From the NCBI RefSeq assembly GCF_032062135.1, contig NC_092868.1:49333163-49397162 (forward strand): a stretch of 64,000 bases of DNA, in the 5' to 3' direction. The stretch is from Pyxicephalus adspersus (taxonomy: Eukaryota; Chordata; Amphibia; Anura; Pyxicephalidae). The position numbers and the translations under genes were made by a program. Under the pieces are notes generated by a model. The model was not told where the DNA came from. It was given only the letters and a program-made list of their open reading frames with translations, and did not search any database. Below, piece after piece: positions 35,201-39,329 of this stretch; within the stretch, counting starts at the first letter, position 1; every line of letters starts with the position of its first letter.

Positions 35201-37878
35201 TATCCAAATCAGAAACATTAAATAAGAAATCACATTGGCGATACTCTAAAGTAGACAGATAACAAAATTGTCCACAGATCACCAGTTCTTGGGATTCCAG
35301 TGTTGATTATTAGTTTAGAACAGGGGTCGCCAACTGGAAAAAAATAATATGCAACAGAATAATGTTAAGCTTATCATGTGTGCAACCTAAACTTTCTTGG
35401 TAACAAAAATTTTATGTATTGTGTTCTTAAAACATGTTCCATAAGATTTCTTTTGTCTACAAATAAACTTTATGTTTTTATCAGTAACTACAAACTTGAA
35501 AAAAGAGCCTCACTCTTCCTCTACTTCTTTCATTTAAAAGAGCACTCAAAACCCATCTTTTCAAACTCACCTACCGGTCTTATTTTGTCTAATAAACCCT
35601 CACTACTTCCCACCATTCCACATCCCCCCTCTTTTTGTGAGTTACTTCCCCCACCTCTTAAGATTGTAAGCTCTTTAGGGCAGGGTCCCCTCCTCCTCCT
35701 CTGTCACTGTCTGTACCTGTCTGTCATTTGCAGCCCCTATTTAATGTACAGCGCTGCGTAATATGTTGGCGCTATATAAATCCTGTTTATTATTAATAAA
35801 AATAATAATAATAATAATAAAGTGTATATAACTTTAAAGCAAGGCATGAATGGCAGCACTAATAGTTTATTCCTGAAAGGTTCCCTTTAACAGTCACAAG
35901 TCATGCTGATAAGCTAGAGCCGCTGGAATTTGTGGCAGATTGTAGCTCGCACTTCAATATTTGCATATTTGGCTTCTCTCCCAAAAACTAATTACATCCA
36001 ATCCTCATATCGCATTGAAAGAATGTTATTTCATGATGATAATATGTCCATCAACAAGCTTGGAAAAAAAACTGATAACGCATAGCACGGTGGTTACACA
36101 CGAAGGTTGCTGTTGACTTGTGACAGGTACTCCATAGTCATTTCATTTTGCATCTTGTAATTGAGGGAAATGTAGAACAGATTTACAATGGGAAATATTG
36201 CTTTTACTTAAAGGATCTTTTCACTTTACAATGAATTCACTTATAGATTGGCACGAACACCCATGGAAGACATCAATGGAGAGATCTCCTTGCTGCAGTC
36301 ACTGCCTCTGTGCCAGGAGTGCAGTTTGATACTAAAGATACTCAAAATCTTTTGGCCATATTTCAATATTATTTGTAGGCTAATTTGAAAATGAACCCCA
36401 ACCATGAAAAGTATCCATTAATATTTAACCCCCTCCCAATATTTAGTCTTAGCCTTACTGAGGAACTCAACCTGATGCTTACCCTTATATTGGTGTCACC
36501 ACACTTTAGATGCATTTTCTGCACGTTTTATCTCTTAATTTTAATAACTTTAATCCCTTTTTTTCTTGGTAGCTCTGTGAACAACAAACTTTGGGTCTGG
36601 TTTATTACAGCTCTCCAAAGCTGGAGAGGATACACCAGAGCTGAGTGATCCAGCAAACCTGGAAGGAATCCAGTCCAAGAATCAAAACATTTAGTAGCAA
36701 ACGCCTTTGAAGAAATCCATTCCTGGTTTGCTGGATTGCCCTACTTTCCTGATAAAAGTGTAATCCTTACAACCTTGGAGAGCTTTAATAAATCAGGCCC
36801 TTTCTTTGCCAGTAAGCAGGGTTTAGGCTACACTTACTTCCGTGCTGTATCCATGAAGGGAGCCATGGGTGTCCCTTAGGTTGGACTTCCAACTCATCCT
36901 CCCTTTTTTATCTCTATTAGATGGAGATTTAGTAGGTCAATTCACAAGCAATGGCAAGGACAAGGTTCTCGGCCAGGACACTATCTGCATGGAGTTTGCA
37001 GGTTCTCCCCGTGTTTGCGTGGATTTCCTCCAGGTACTCCGGTTTCCTCCCACATTCCAAAAACATGAAGTTAGGTTAATTGACCTTAGGCTGTATTAAT
37101 GACAAATGACTATGGTAGGGACATTAGATTGTGAGCCCCTTTGAGGGACAGCCAGTGACATGACTATGGACTTTGTACAGCGCTGCGTAATATGTCGGTG
37201 CTATATAAATACTGTGTAGTAGTATCCTAGGAGGCTTTGGGCATACGCAAGAGGGGCTTTTCCCTAGAATGAAAAAATAAAGTGAGGATCTCATATATGC
37301 GTGGTGAGATTGGCACTTTCTTTTTACATTTGCAGCAGGCTATGTCACCTAATCTCATACATGCGCAGTGCGATGGAAAAAAATGGCTGCACTCATAGTT
37401 TCTTCCAATAAAGGAAGAAACCAGGACAGCGCAGGACCAAGGAAAGGCCAGTCGCGGTGGGATCAAGGGCTCTGTATAAAAGTATAATTTTTTTTATTTT
37501 AATGAAAGTTCTGCTTTAAGGGCAATCAACAAACAGAACATTGCATGGAATAGGCCCAGGACAATCCTTGGGTTTGTCGAACTTGTAGAACTCTTGTTAA
37601 ACTTTATTTTCTGCTGACAAAGTTGCTTTGTTTTACTGGAATTGATGTGATCACATAAAAGGCATATCCCTTTAAGAATGTCAGAATTCCTCTAATTCTG
37701 ACACTTTTATTCCAGGAACGAACTGACAATGTGCACAGAAGATCAACACGAAAAGCCATCAGAGATGAAGTTTGATAACCGAACGTTAACCCTGCTCAAT
37801 GACGAGGTCTTGTTGAAAAGCAAAGACTATTATAGGCTGAAGCAGAATGTGTCATCCTGGCAGGGGTTAAATACATAA
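8022..37878 (+). CDS. RNF207: RNF207, RING finger protein 207 (complete CDS, 17 coding exons)
   Basis: Joined exons: 8022-8212, 12054-12186, 12413-12557, 14745-14826, 16306-16381, 17947-18072, 18816-18862, 19790-19862, 20971-21039, 21719-21787, 21894-22015, 27971-28160, 30221-30406, 30669-30720, 31386-31503, 33915-33992, 37716-37878. The sum is 1920 nt, i.e. 639 residues plus TAA, close to the mammalian protein (about 634). All junctions are GT-AG and in phase. Domains: C3HC4 RING at residues 25-63 (Cys25, Cys28, Cys40, His42, Cys45, Cys48, Cys60, Cys63); a B-box-type Cys/His zinc region at about 98-140; a coiled-coil region at about 190-300; and a second conserved helical block at about 430-560. 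Family knowledge: a TRIM-like E3 ubiquitin ligase of heart and muscle that affects HERG/KCNH2 potassium channels and the QT interval. All eight RING ligands are intact, so ligase activity is plausible. Non-coding 5' exons are not resolved. Confidence 0.95.
8230..9050 (+). other. RNF207 intron 1, left part, G-rich degenerate repeats
   Basis: Intronic sequence. Around 8460-8700 short words such as GTGATGGG, GGGGTGT and TATATAAGG recur loosely, like a decayed minisatellite. No exon was seen. Confidence 0.4.
9060..9145 (+). mobile_element. L2-like LINE tail, short fragment
   Basis: Forward copy of the family tail: CTCCTATTTATTGTACAGCG, ATAATATGTTG, then TATAAATACA and an ATT-rich end. Too short to carry any coding part. 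Confidence 0.65.
9735..10270 (+). mobile_element. L2-like LINE 3' end with terminal reverse-transcriptase residues
   Basis: Forward copy. The frame gives [20 protein letters not shown] and then SFKRSLKN, the same C-terminal words as the copy at 2806-3620. The conserved 3' UTR (GATTGTAAGCTCTTCGGG, then CTGTCTGTATCTGTCTGTC), a TGTACAGCG tail and a long (ATT/AAT)n end follow. 5'-truncated; in RNF207 intron 1. Confidence 0.85.
10280..11690 (+). other. RNF207 intron 1, middle part
   Basis: Apart from the hammerhead-like motif at 11022-11072 I see no exon or family repeat. A segment around 10780-11020 is AT-rich and may belong to the element that carries the motif. Confidence 0.4.
11022..11072 (-). 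ncRNA. Hammerhead-like RNA motif (minus strand)
   Basis: On the minus strand: TCTAGA-TCTC, CTGAAGA, A, a short GC/GC stem, GAAA, CGCGTA, GAG-AACTCTAGA. Outer arms pair (CTC with GAG, then the palindromic TCTAGA with TCTAGA). This has the order of parts of a type I hammerhead ribozyme with a very short third stem (ACGCGT). It differs from the catalytic consensus by one extra A after CTGANGA. It is one of at least seven related copies in this window. Cleavage activity is not shown. Confidence 0.45.
11700..11960. repeat. Interspersed MITE-like repeat, CTACGTACACACGT type
   Basis: Starts GGCTACGTACACACGTGCAA and contains TGGCATGTGTACAGTG and a CTCCCCCTCC block with a partner GGGGGAGAAAG. The pattern of short inverted words resembles the element at 38995-39320, which ends in ACGTGTATGTGGCCG. 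Non-coding; RNF207 intron 1. Confidence 0.5.
12054..12186 (+). CDS. RNF207: RNF207 coding exon 2
   Basis: Acceptor TTTTGCAG and donor CAG|GTAACA. Residues 64-108: a linker containing the conserved [14 protein letters not shown] stretch, then the first Cys pairs of the B-box region (Cys98, Cys101, Cys105). Confidence 0.95.
12413..12557 (+). CDS. RNF207: RNF207 coding exon 3 (B-box zinc region)
   Basis: Acceptor TATTCTAG, donor TGCC|GTAAGT. Residues 109-156 plus one base. It carries Cys116-x2-Cys119, Cys124-x2-Cys127, His132 and His140, a B-box-like zinc-binding pattern, with the conserved words CNTCNQPLC and [10 protein letters not shown]. Confidence 0.95.
12640..13030 (+). repeat. Interspersed repeat, 'ACGTCA/GGTGGC' family, longest copy
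   Basis: Forward copy of the family at 1-250, 54000-54440 and 63205-63490 (those reversed). Shared words include CGTCCTGGCATCCGTCTT, TTCTTCTTCCTACATCACCT, GACGTAGATGGGAAAAAAA and CACCCAAGAGCCTCCCGGG. Ends in a poly-G/poly-T stretch. No protein supported; RNF207 intron 3. Confidence 0.7.
13841..14572 (+). mobile_element. hAT element, internally deleted, with 8-bp target duplication
   Basis: The element begins CAGCCGTCGCCAACC, a hAT-type terminal sequence. It is bounded by perfect 8-bp direct repeats CTTTGGAT at 13833-13840 and 14573-14580. Inside are a TGACGTCA box near 14048, a putative intron (TTTTAG|GTAAGT to TTTTTAG near 14217-14300), and an ATG at 14318 opening about 60 codons that begin MREKKQTN, like a transposase N-terminus. 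The body of the transposase is missing. The 3' terminal GTTGGCGACCGCTG, kept in the sister copy at 59833-60614, is absent here. Lies in RNF207 intron 3. Confidence 0.85.
14745..14826 (+). CDS. RNF207: RNF207 coding exon 4
   Basis: Acceptor TTATTTCAG, donor AAGT|GTAAGT. Codes residues 157-183 plus two bases, including the conserved [10 protein letters not shown], which has the Cys-x2-Cys typical of the second zinc site in this family. Confidence 0.95.
14885..15350 (-). mobile_element. Tigger/pogo-like DNA transposon remnant
   Basis: Both ends carry related inverted words: ATCCGGCAACCTCCGAATTT with TTGAAGG at the left, and AATCCGGATTATTGAAGG with TTTTTGAATGTCAACTG at the right. The minus strand has an acidic stretch with stops near 15090-15170. 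The terminal CAGTTGACATTC (read leftwards from 15347) fits Tigger-type ends. A decayed, non-functional copy; call based only on termini. Confidence 0.4.
15355..16290 (+). other. RNF207 intron 4, right part
   Basis: No exon, RNA gene or recognised repeat was seen between the transposon remnant and exon 5. Confidence 0.4.
16306..16381 (+). CDS. RNF207: RNF207 coding exon 5
   Basis: Acceptor TTCCTCAG, donor ATA|GTAAGT. Residues 184-209: [16 protein letters not shown] and CEKLDQAVI, the start of the helical/coiled-coil region. Confidence 0.95.
16690..17440 (+). mobile_element. CR1-like LINE fragment with internal deletion
   Basis: Forward frames give [20 protein letters not shown] and EKDVGVLVD, then jump directly to LEKRC/RRIR-type and end with FKKKLDHF, with [10 protein letters not shown] in between. 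These are the words of the CR1-type reverse-transcriptase C-terminal region, with a segment missing between the two blocks. A second copy lies at 32745-33370. Frames are broken; RNF207 intron 5. Confidence 0.75.
17450..17940 (+). other. RNF207 intron 5, end
   Basis: No recognised feature apart from the branch/acceptor region just before exon 6. Confidence 0.35.
17947..18072 (+). CDS. RNF207: RNF207 coding exon 6 (coiled coil)
   Basis: Acceptor CATTATAG, donor CAG|GTATTC. Residues 210-251, with the conserved [12 protein letters not shown] and [15 protein letters not shown] heptad-like spacing of Leu/Ile/Val suggests a coiled coil. Confidence 0.95.
18080..18810 (+). other. RNF207 intron 6
   Basis: AT-rich intron; I see no exon, repeat family member or RNA gene. 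Confidence 0.35.
18816..18862 (+). CDS. RNF207: RNF207 coding exon 7
   Basis: A 47-nt exon (residues 252-266 plus two bases), acceptor TTTTACAG, donor AATG|GTGAGA. It codes [15 protein letters not shown], matching the family. Too short to appear as an open frame. Confidence 0.9.
19184..19232 (-). other. Hammerhead-like motif, decayed copy (minus strand)
   Basis: On the minus strand: ATCCC, CTGAGGA, A, GCC..., AAACGCGTC, and GGGAT further downstream. The GAAA is changed to CAAA and the outer stem is displaced, so this copy is degenerate. Confidence 0.35.
19244..19375 (+). mobile_element. L2-like LINE tail
   Basis: Forward copy of the 3' UTR tail only: CTGTCTGTATCTGTCTGTCA, TGCAACCCCTATTTAATGTA, then GCGCTATATAAATACTG and an AT-rich end. 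RNF207 intron 7. Confidence 0.8.
19485..19690 (-). repeat. Interspersed repeat shared with 45885-46050
   Basis: The reverse complement matches 45885-46050 over the words GGGCGCACCACCTGGCACTT, GGTAACTACCC and GGTTACTGAAGAGTTGGGTC. Superfamily not recognised; non-coding. Confidence 0.6.
19790..19862 (+). CDS. RNF207: RNF207 coding exon 8
   Basis: Acceptor TTTAAAG, donor CAA|GTAAGG. Residues 267-291, [20 protein letters not shown] then PTLQ, a strongly conserved family stretch. Confidence 0.95.
20190..20360. repeat. Foldback MITE (GGGCCTGATTTATTAAAG family), partial copy
   Basis: Keeps the inner words GGTGATCCAG, AACCTGGAATG, AAGATCCATTCCAG and CTCCCATGATAGGCT of the foldback family best seen at 28390-28620. 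One end is lost. Confidence 0.55.
20362..20582. repeat. Foldback MITE copy
   Basis: Begins GGGCTTGATTTATGAAA and has the central AAGTCATTTGCTATTTGTTA and GGGATCACCCAGCTTCACTT. The two halves are inverted copies of each other. Right end decayed. RNF207 intron 8. Confidence 0.7.
20971..21039 (+). CDS. RNF207: RNF207 coding exon 9
   Basis: Acceptor TCCTATAG, donor TAT|GTAAGT. Residues 292-314, including [11 protein letters not shown], conserved in the family. Confidence 0.95.
21327..21375 (-). other. Hammerhead-like motif, decayed copy (minus strand)
   Basis: Minus strand: TCCC, CGGAAAA, A, stem GCAGA/TCTGT, GAAA, CGTGTC, GGGA. The central and outer stems are kept, but CTGA is changed to CGGA. 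Confidence 0.35.
21719..21787 (+). CDS. RNF207: RNF207 coding exon 10
   Basis: Acceptor TCTTTTAG after a long pyrimidine tract, donor AAG|GTAAAT. Residues 315-337: [20 protein letters not shown] and SSK. Confidence 0.95.
21894..22015 (+). CDS. RNF207: RNF207 coding exon 11
   Basis: Acceptor GTCTACAG, donor CTT|GTAAGT. Residues 338-377 plus two bases: [17 protein letters not shown], then a Gly/Ser/Ala-rich variable linker, as in the mammalian protein. Confidence 0.93.
22309..22977. mobile_element. Non-autonomous hAT element with 8-bp target duplication
   Basis: Terminal inverted repeats CAGGGGTGTCAAACTC and GAGTTTGACACCCCTG are essentially perfect. Flanks are CCCTATAC on the left and TCCTATAC on the right, an 8-bp duplication with one change. 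The interior has GGCCC words at both sides, typical of the 'CAGGGGTGTCAAACTC' hAT/Charlie-like group, and no transposase. RNF207 intron 11. Confidence 0.9.
23000..23760 (+). repeat. Degenerate tandem repeat with GTGTTATCTGGTGCC-like unit
   Basis: Words such as AGTGTTATTTGG, AGTGTTATCTGGT, GGTGCCTA-, TTATCAGGTGCCTA and TAGTGCCTAGAATT recur roughly every 50-70 bases between about 23090 and 23720. This suggests an old, strongly diverged tandem array in RNF207 intron 11. Confidence 0.5.
23833..24108 (-). mobile_element. tRNA-derived SINE with L2-like tail, near full length
   Basis: Read on the minus strand: a tRNA-like head (GTGGCTCAGTGGTTAGCACT resembles an A box, GGTCCAAATCT a B box). A central block with GTTTGCGGG, GGTTTCCTCCCACATTCC and AAACATGCAGTTAGGTTAAT follows, then GACTTTGCTGT..GCTATATAAATA as tail. 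The tail is shared with the L2-like LINEs here. The central block resembles that of V-SINE-like families (from memory). RNF207 intron 11. Confidence 0.8.
24948..24985 (+). ncRNA. Hammerhead-like RNA motif, best-preserved copy
   Basis: Order of parts: ATCCC, CTGATGA, A, GCC-TGTC-GGT, GAAA, CGCGTC, GGGAT. ATCCC pairs with GGGAT (stem I), GCC with GGT (stem II), and ACGCGT is a self-complementary word that could be a two-pair hairpin or pair between two molecules (stem III). This is the arrangement of minimal type I hammerhead ribozymes known from animal retroelements and satellites. It departs from the consensus by an extra A between CTGATGA and stem II. Whether it cleaves is unknown. Confidence 0.5.
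25262..25478. repeat. Foldback MITE copy
   Basis: Left half TTATTAAAGACTCCCAAG, right half ending TTTTAATAAATCAGCC. Inner words GTGATTCAGCAAATC and GGTTTGCTAGATGACC are inverted relatives. RNF207 intron 11. Confidence 0.7.
25495..26100. repeat. Complex inverted-repeat element with 66-bp hairpin arms
   Basis: Ends carry TTCGAATTCG/ATTCGACCCG and GTCGAATCGAACAG words. Inside, the arm at 25853-25920 is the reverse complement of 25979-26046 with few mismatches (both contain GGGGA-CAAGT-C-TCCCC and the AGCCAATCAGAGAGC/GCTCTCTGATTGGCT ends). A third related segment in the second orientation is at 25758-25804. Probably a non-autonomous DNA transposon; non-coding. Confidence 0.75.
26475..26735 (-). 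repeat. Interspersed repeat, hAT-like family, copy 2
   Basis: Reverse-oriented relative of 5812-6075 and 40893-41190. Minus-strand words include AGTTTCTCAACCATTG at the start, GGGGTTCCTTGAGCAATG, GTAAGGGTGACATT and GTTCCCAGAGGACC towards the end. The end CAATGGTTGAGAAAC resembles hAT termini. Confidence 0.6.
27468..27482. other. Assembly gap (15 N)
   Basis: Fifteen N follow a run of seven G. In RNF207 intron 11, away from any exon. The gap probably sits in a homopolymer or short tandem repeat; frames crossing it are meaningless. Confidence 1.
27766..27820 (-). other. Hammerhead-like motif with six-pair central stem (minus strand)
   Basis: Minus strand: CTGAGGA, A, then GTGAAC-AAAT-GTTCAT, GAAA, CGCGTC. 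The central stem has six pairs (one G-U). The near outer stem is weak, but TTAA-type arms can pair further out (ATTAAGC with TTAATTAA). The strong but differently sequenced central stem supports structure conservation across copies. Confidence 0.4.
27971..28160 (+). CDS. RNF207: RNF207 coding exon 12
   Basis: Acceptor TTTGTTTAG, donor AGG|GTAATG. Residues 378-441. After a variable Ser/Cys-rich start it codes the conserved [19 protein letters not shown] and [13 protein letters not shown]. Confidence 0.95.
28390..28620. repeat. Foldback MITE, best-preserved copy
   Basis: The left half (GGGCCTGGTTTATTAAAG, TTCTCCAAGACTGGAG, GCTAGGTGATCCAGCAAACC) is the near-perfect reverse complement of the right half (GGTTTGCTGGATCACCCAGC, CTCCAGTCCTGGAGAACTTT, AATAAACCAGGCCC). 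The loop is around TTGCTATTTGTTAGCAAATG. Each terminus carries AATAAA on the outgoing strand. Non-coding; RNF207 intron 12. Confidence 0.9.
28924..29230. repeat. MITE with AATGGAACTAAA terminal inverted repeats
   Basis: Left end AATGGAACTAAAGTCC, right end GTTTAGTTCCATT. The interior has GATGTCCCTTCTGCAA, TACCTGCCTGATCGCTG and GGGAGTTACATCATCCC, also found at 42610-42850. Non-autonomous DNA element in RNF207 intron 12. Confidence 0.75.
29518..29992 (+). mobile_element. Tigger-like MITE flanked by TA, copy 1
   Basis: Ends CAGGTAGTCCCTGGGTTA and AACTCGGGGACTACCTG, flanked on each side by TA, the target duplication of Tc1/mariner/pogo elements. It is 475 bp with no transposase. The inverted partner is at 31827-32277. 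RNF207 intron 12. Confidence 0.85.
30221..30406 (+). CDS. RNF207: RNF207 coding exon 13
   Basis: Acceptor TCTCCTGCAG, donor GAG|GTCAGT. Residues 442-503, including [20 protein letters not shown], nearly identical to mammals, and a second coiled-coil-like stretch. Confidence 0.97.
30669..30720 (+). CDS. RNF207: RNF207 coding exon 14
   Basis: A 52-nt exon, acceptor CCACTTTAG, donor GAAG|GTAATA. Residues 504-520 plus one base: [17 protein letters not shown], conserved. Too short for an open-frame listing. Confidence 0.95.
30748..30895 (-). mobile_element. L2-like LINE tail (reverse)
   Basis: AATAATATTAAATATAGCGC start, then GTACATTAAATAGGGGTTG, ATGATAGACAGATACAG and GAGCTTACAATCTAAGG. Reverse-oriented 3' UTR fragment in RNF207 intron 14. 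Confidence 0.8.
31204..31312 (+). mobile_element. tRNA-derived SINE, 5' half
   Basis: Forward head: GCATGGTGGTTCAGTGGTTA (A-box-like), GGTTTAAATCT (B-box-like), CTATCTGCATGGAGTTTGC, then abrupt end. Not a tRNA gene: no acceptor stem closure. RNF207 intron 14. Confidence 0.75.
31386..31503 (+). CDS. RNF207: RNF207 coding exon 15
   Basis: Acceptor TCCTGCAG, donor CAG|GTAGGA. Residues 521-559 plus two bases: [19 protein letters not shown], almost identical to the mammalian protein. Confidence 0.97.
31827..32277 (-). mobile_element. Tigger-like MITE flanked by TA, copy 2 (inverted to copy 1)
   Basis: Ends CAGGTAGTCCCCGAGTTA and CCGGGGACTACTTG with TA on both sides, 451 bp. The inner sequence is the reverse complement of the copy at 29518-29992, for example GACACCACACTGCCTAATAA here against TTATTAGGCAGCATGGTGTC there. 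RNF207 intron 15. Confidence 0.85.
32745..33370 (+). mobile_element. CR1-like LINE, 3' end
   Basis: Forward frame gives [14 protein letters not shown], then FSLEKRR, then [14 protein letters not shown] and FKKKLDNF after frameshifts. These are words of CR1-type reverse-transcriptase C-termini. A poly-A run interrupts it near 32985. Shares 3' sequence with 16690-17440. RNF207 intron 15. Confidence 0.8.
33380..33905 (+). other. RNF207 intron 15, end
   Basis: No recognised exon or repeat between the CR1 fragment and exon 16. Confidence 0.35.
33915..33992 (+). CDS. RNF207: RNF207 coding exon 16
   Basis: Acceptor TCTGACAG, donor GGCAG|GTAACA. Adds 26 residues ([18 protein letters not shown] and on) in phase between exon 15 and exon 17. 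This part of the family is poorly conserved, so support comes from frame, splice sites and acidic composition rather than identity. Confidence 0.8.
34124..34320. repeat. Foldback MITE copy
   Basis: GGTCTGATTTATTAAAGCTC at left, GAGCTTTAATAAATCAAGCCC at right (inverted). Inner GGGTGATCCAGCAAACC has lost part of its right partner. RNF207 intron 16. Confidence 0.8.
34583..34708 (+). other. Exon-like open segment in RNF207 intron 16
   Basis: After AAG at 34580-34582 the frame in phase with exon 16 reads about 42 codons (containing [15 protein letters not shown] and [15 protein letters not shown]) to a donor-like CCAG|GTAAAT. Composition looks protein-like. However, the exit phase does not match exon 17 (a stop follows after three codons) and the acceptor tract is weak. 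It could be an alternative or poison exon, or chance. Confidence 0.25.
34763..34905 (+). mobile_element. L2-like LINE tail
   Basis: AGATTGTAAGCTCTTTTAGG, CTGTCTGTCATTTGCAACCC, GTAAAGCGCTGCACAATATG, TATAAATACAG. Forward 3' UTR fragment, RNF207 intron 16. Confidence 0.8.
35161..35205 (-). other. Hammerhead-like motif (minus strand)
   Basis: Minus strand: TCCC, CTGAAGA, A, stem GCC-AATAGA-GGT, GAAG (A lost), AGCGTT, GGG. Outer CCC/GGG and central GCC/GGT pairs are kept. Confidence 0.4.
35510..35822 (+). mobile_element. L2-like LINE 3' end
   Basis: Starts inside the last reverse-transcriptase codons (CATTTAAAAGAGCACTCAAA, ACCCATCTTTTCAAACTC) and continues through GATTGTAAGCTCTTTAGGGC to GTTGGCGCTATATAAATCC and (ATA)n. 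RNF207 intron 16. Confidence 0.85.
35830..36585 (+). other. RNF207 intron 16, unassigned part with one exon-like stretch
   Basis: At 36247 an acceptor-like CACTTATAG precedes an open stretch in phase with exon 16 ([20 protein letters not shown]), but no good donor follows and the frame ends at a stop about 45 codons on. It could be an alternative terminal exon; nothing else is recognised here. Confidence 0.25.
36591..36801. repeat. Foldback MITE copy
   Basis: GGGTCTGGTTTATTACAGCT to AGCTTTAATAAATCAGGCCC with inner GAGTGATCCAGCAAACC and GGTTTGCTGGATTGCCC inverted. RNF207 intron 16. Confidence 0.85.
36963..37217 (+). mobile_element. tRNA-derived SINE without head, with L2-like tail
   Basis: GGCCAGGACACTATCTGCAT, then GGTTCTCCCCGTGTTTGCGT, TCCGGTTTCCTCCCACATTC, then TTGTGAGCCCCTTTGAGGGA, and the tail TGTACAGCGCTGCGTAATAT with TATATAAATACTG. 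This copy shows the central block and tail clearly; the tRNA-like head is missing. Confidence 0.85.
37218..37500. repeat. Diverged relative of the 'ACGTCA/GGTGGC' repeat family
   Basis: AGGAGGCTTTGGGCATACGC, TATGTCACCTAATCTCATAC, ATGCGCAGTGCGATGG and GGGATCAAGG lie in the same order as similar words at 63205-63490. Weak similarity. Confidence 0.4.
37716..37878 (+). CDS. RNF207: RNF207 last coding exon (17), ends at TAA
   Basis: Acceptor TATTCCAG. Codes 54 residues to TAA at 37876-37878. The last 22 residues, around [17 protein letters not shown], align by position with the mammalian C-terminus (Leu-Leu-Lys, two aromatic/His residues, Lys-Gln, Trp), which confirms it as the true terminal exon. 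Confidence 0.92.
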
Positions 37879-38070
37879 GAAGCCTTTAGAGTGATTTTGT
37901 TTCCAGCTAAGTTATCTTGAGAAGTAAGTGCAAGATGTCTCTTGATGCCCGTTTTTTCAAATGTTGAAAATGTTGAGTTGTCCACTGGATGAAGTACACA
38001 TCAATTGTAAGGGATTCGGTTATAGTTGTTCATATGCAAGAATTAAATGGGATACCCCTCTACTTAGTGT

Positions 38071-38278
38071 TGGCCTGATTTATGAAAGCTCTCCAAGGCT
38101 TTCATCGGTGAAGCTAGGTGATCCAGCAAACCTGGAATGGATCTGGTCCAGGATTGAAAACATTTGCTAACAAATAGCAAATTACTTTAAAAAATCTATT
38201 CCAGGTTTGCTGGATCGCCCAGTTTCACTGATGGAAGTAAATCCTCTACAGCCTTGGAGAGCTTTCCTAAATCAGGCC
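38071..38278. repeat. Foldback MITE copy in RNF207 3' UTR/flank
   Basis: About 190 bases after the stop codon. GGCCTGATTTATGAAAGCTC to GAGAGCTTTCCTAAATCAGG with inverted inner halves. Its end has CCTAAATCAGG, so the AATAAA of the family is lost here. Confidence 0.85.
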
Positions 38279-38279
38279 T

Positions 38280-38495
38280 ATTGGCTTTATTAAAGCTCTC
38301 CAAGACTGCAGAGAATAGACATTTATAGGAGAACCTGATTGATCTAAGAAACCTGAAATGGATTTCCTCAAATCGCAAACTGGCAAACGTTTTCTATCCT
38401 GGACCAAATTCCTTCCAGGTTTACTGGATGACTTAGGTTCTCCCATGATAGTCTATCTTCTCCAGACTTGGGGACTTCAATAAATCAGACCCATT
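38280..38495. repeat. Second foldback MITE copy, adjacent
   Basis: Starts immediately after the previous copy: TTGGCTTTATTAAAGCTC to GACTTCAATAAATCAGACCC. The AATAAA at about 38469 is on the plus strand and could serve as an RNF207 polyadenylation signal. Confidence 0.8.
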
Positions 38496-38499
38496 GGGT

Positions 38500-38990
38500 T
38501 CAGTCTTGAGGTCGAAATTTATTTGGGTGCATAACAGCCCTTTTCAAAATTTACCCATAAGCTCAGACAGACATGAGGTCAGGCTGATAACAGGACATCA
38601 ACTGTGAGATTTTGGGTGATCACTGACCTTTGACAGTCAAACTGGAGTGTTAGAGCAATATGTAGATAAATCTAAAACAGAGTGGGATATATTTTCTAAA
38701 ACTATGAAATTATAATGATGTAAGAACAAAATGTCAAGTTCCTGGATTAGCTTGGTCTATAAACAGCCATTACTAGACAGGAAAGTCCTGTCAGTTGATC
38801 CTGATCATGGTTGACTTGCATCTGTTCCAAGAGATGGTGAATAGATTTTTCATGTACCTAGAGCACATTTTTTAATGTATTTATGTTGTCTTTGAACCTA
38901 GCAGTGTAGTATGTGTATGTATATATCTATATATAGCTTCATATTTACTATGACACTGGTAGTGTATAGTATGTTGGGGAAAGTGGGAGG
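38500..38990. other. Between RNF207 end and hairpin repeat, unassigned
   Basis: No recognised coding or repeat content; may be RNF207 3' UTR or intergenic. Confidence 0.35.
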
Positions 38991-38994
38991 GTTA

Positions 38995-39320
38995 TAATTT
39001 TGCAAAGCTTGCAAGGCTTTGTACACGTCTGATAAGCACCCTGCTGGGTTTTCCTCTATTGACTTGCATAGTGGCCGTTTCTGATCGATGAGCATTACCC
39101 TTCATCATGTGCGCAGCGTTTGCCCAACCACGATCAGCAACAACCACTATGCAAGTCAATAGAGGAAAGAACAGCGGAGTGTTTCTCACTTGTCCTCTAC
39201 TTTCTTCTCTCCATAGAACAGAATAGGCCTTCTATGTACAGTGCTTATTAGTTCAACTGTCACTGGAAACTATCCTGAAAGATCATTTCCAGCAACAAAA
39301 ATCGGACGTGTATGTGGCCG
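38995..39320. repeat. MITE with perfect 25-bp internal inverted repeat
   Basis: Segments 39050-39074 and 39144-39168 are perfect reverse complements (core CTCTATTGACTTGCATAGTG). Outer words GTACACGTCTGATAAGCACC and TCGGACGTGTATGTGGCCG resemble the element at 11700-11960. Non-coding. Confidence 0.7.
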
Positions 39321-39329
39321 TAATCTGCC

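Noticed and set aside
36247..36380. Exon-like stretch in phase with RNF207 exon 16
   Set aside because: No acceptable splice donor and poor composition after 30 codons; exon 17 already gives a full-length family C-terminus. Kept only as a weak note.
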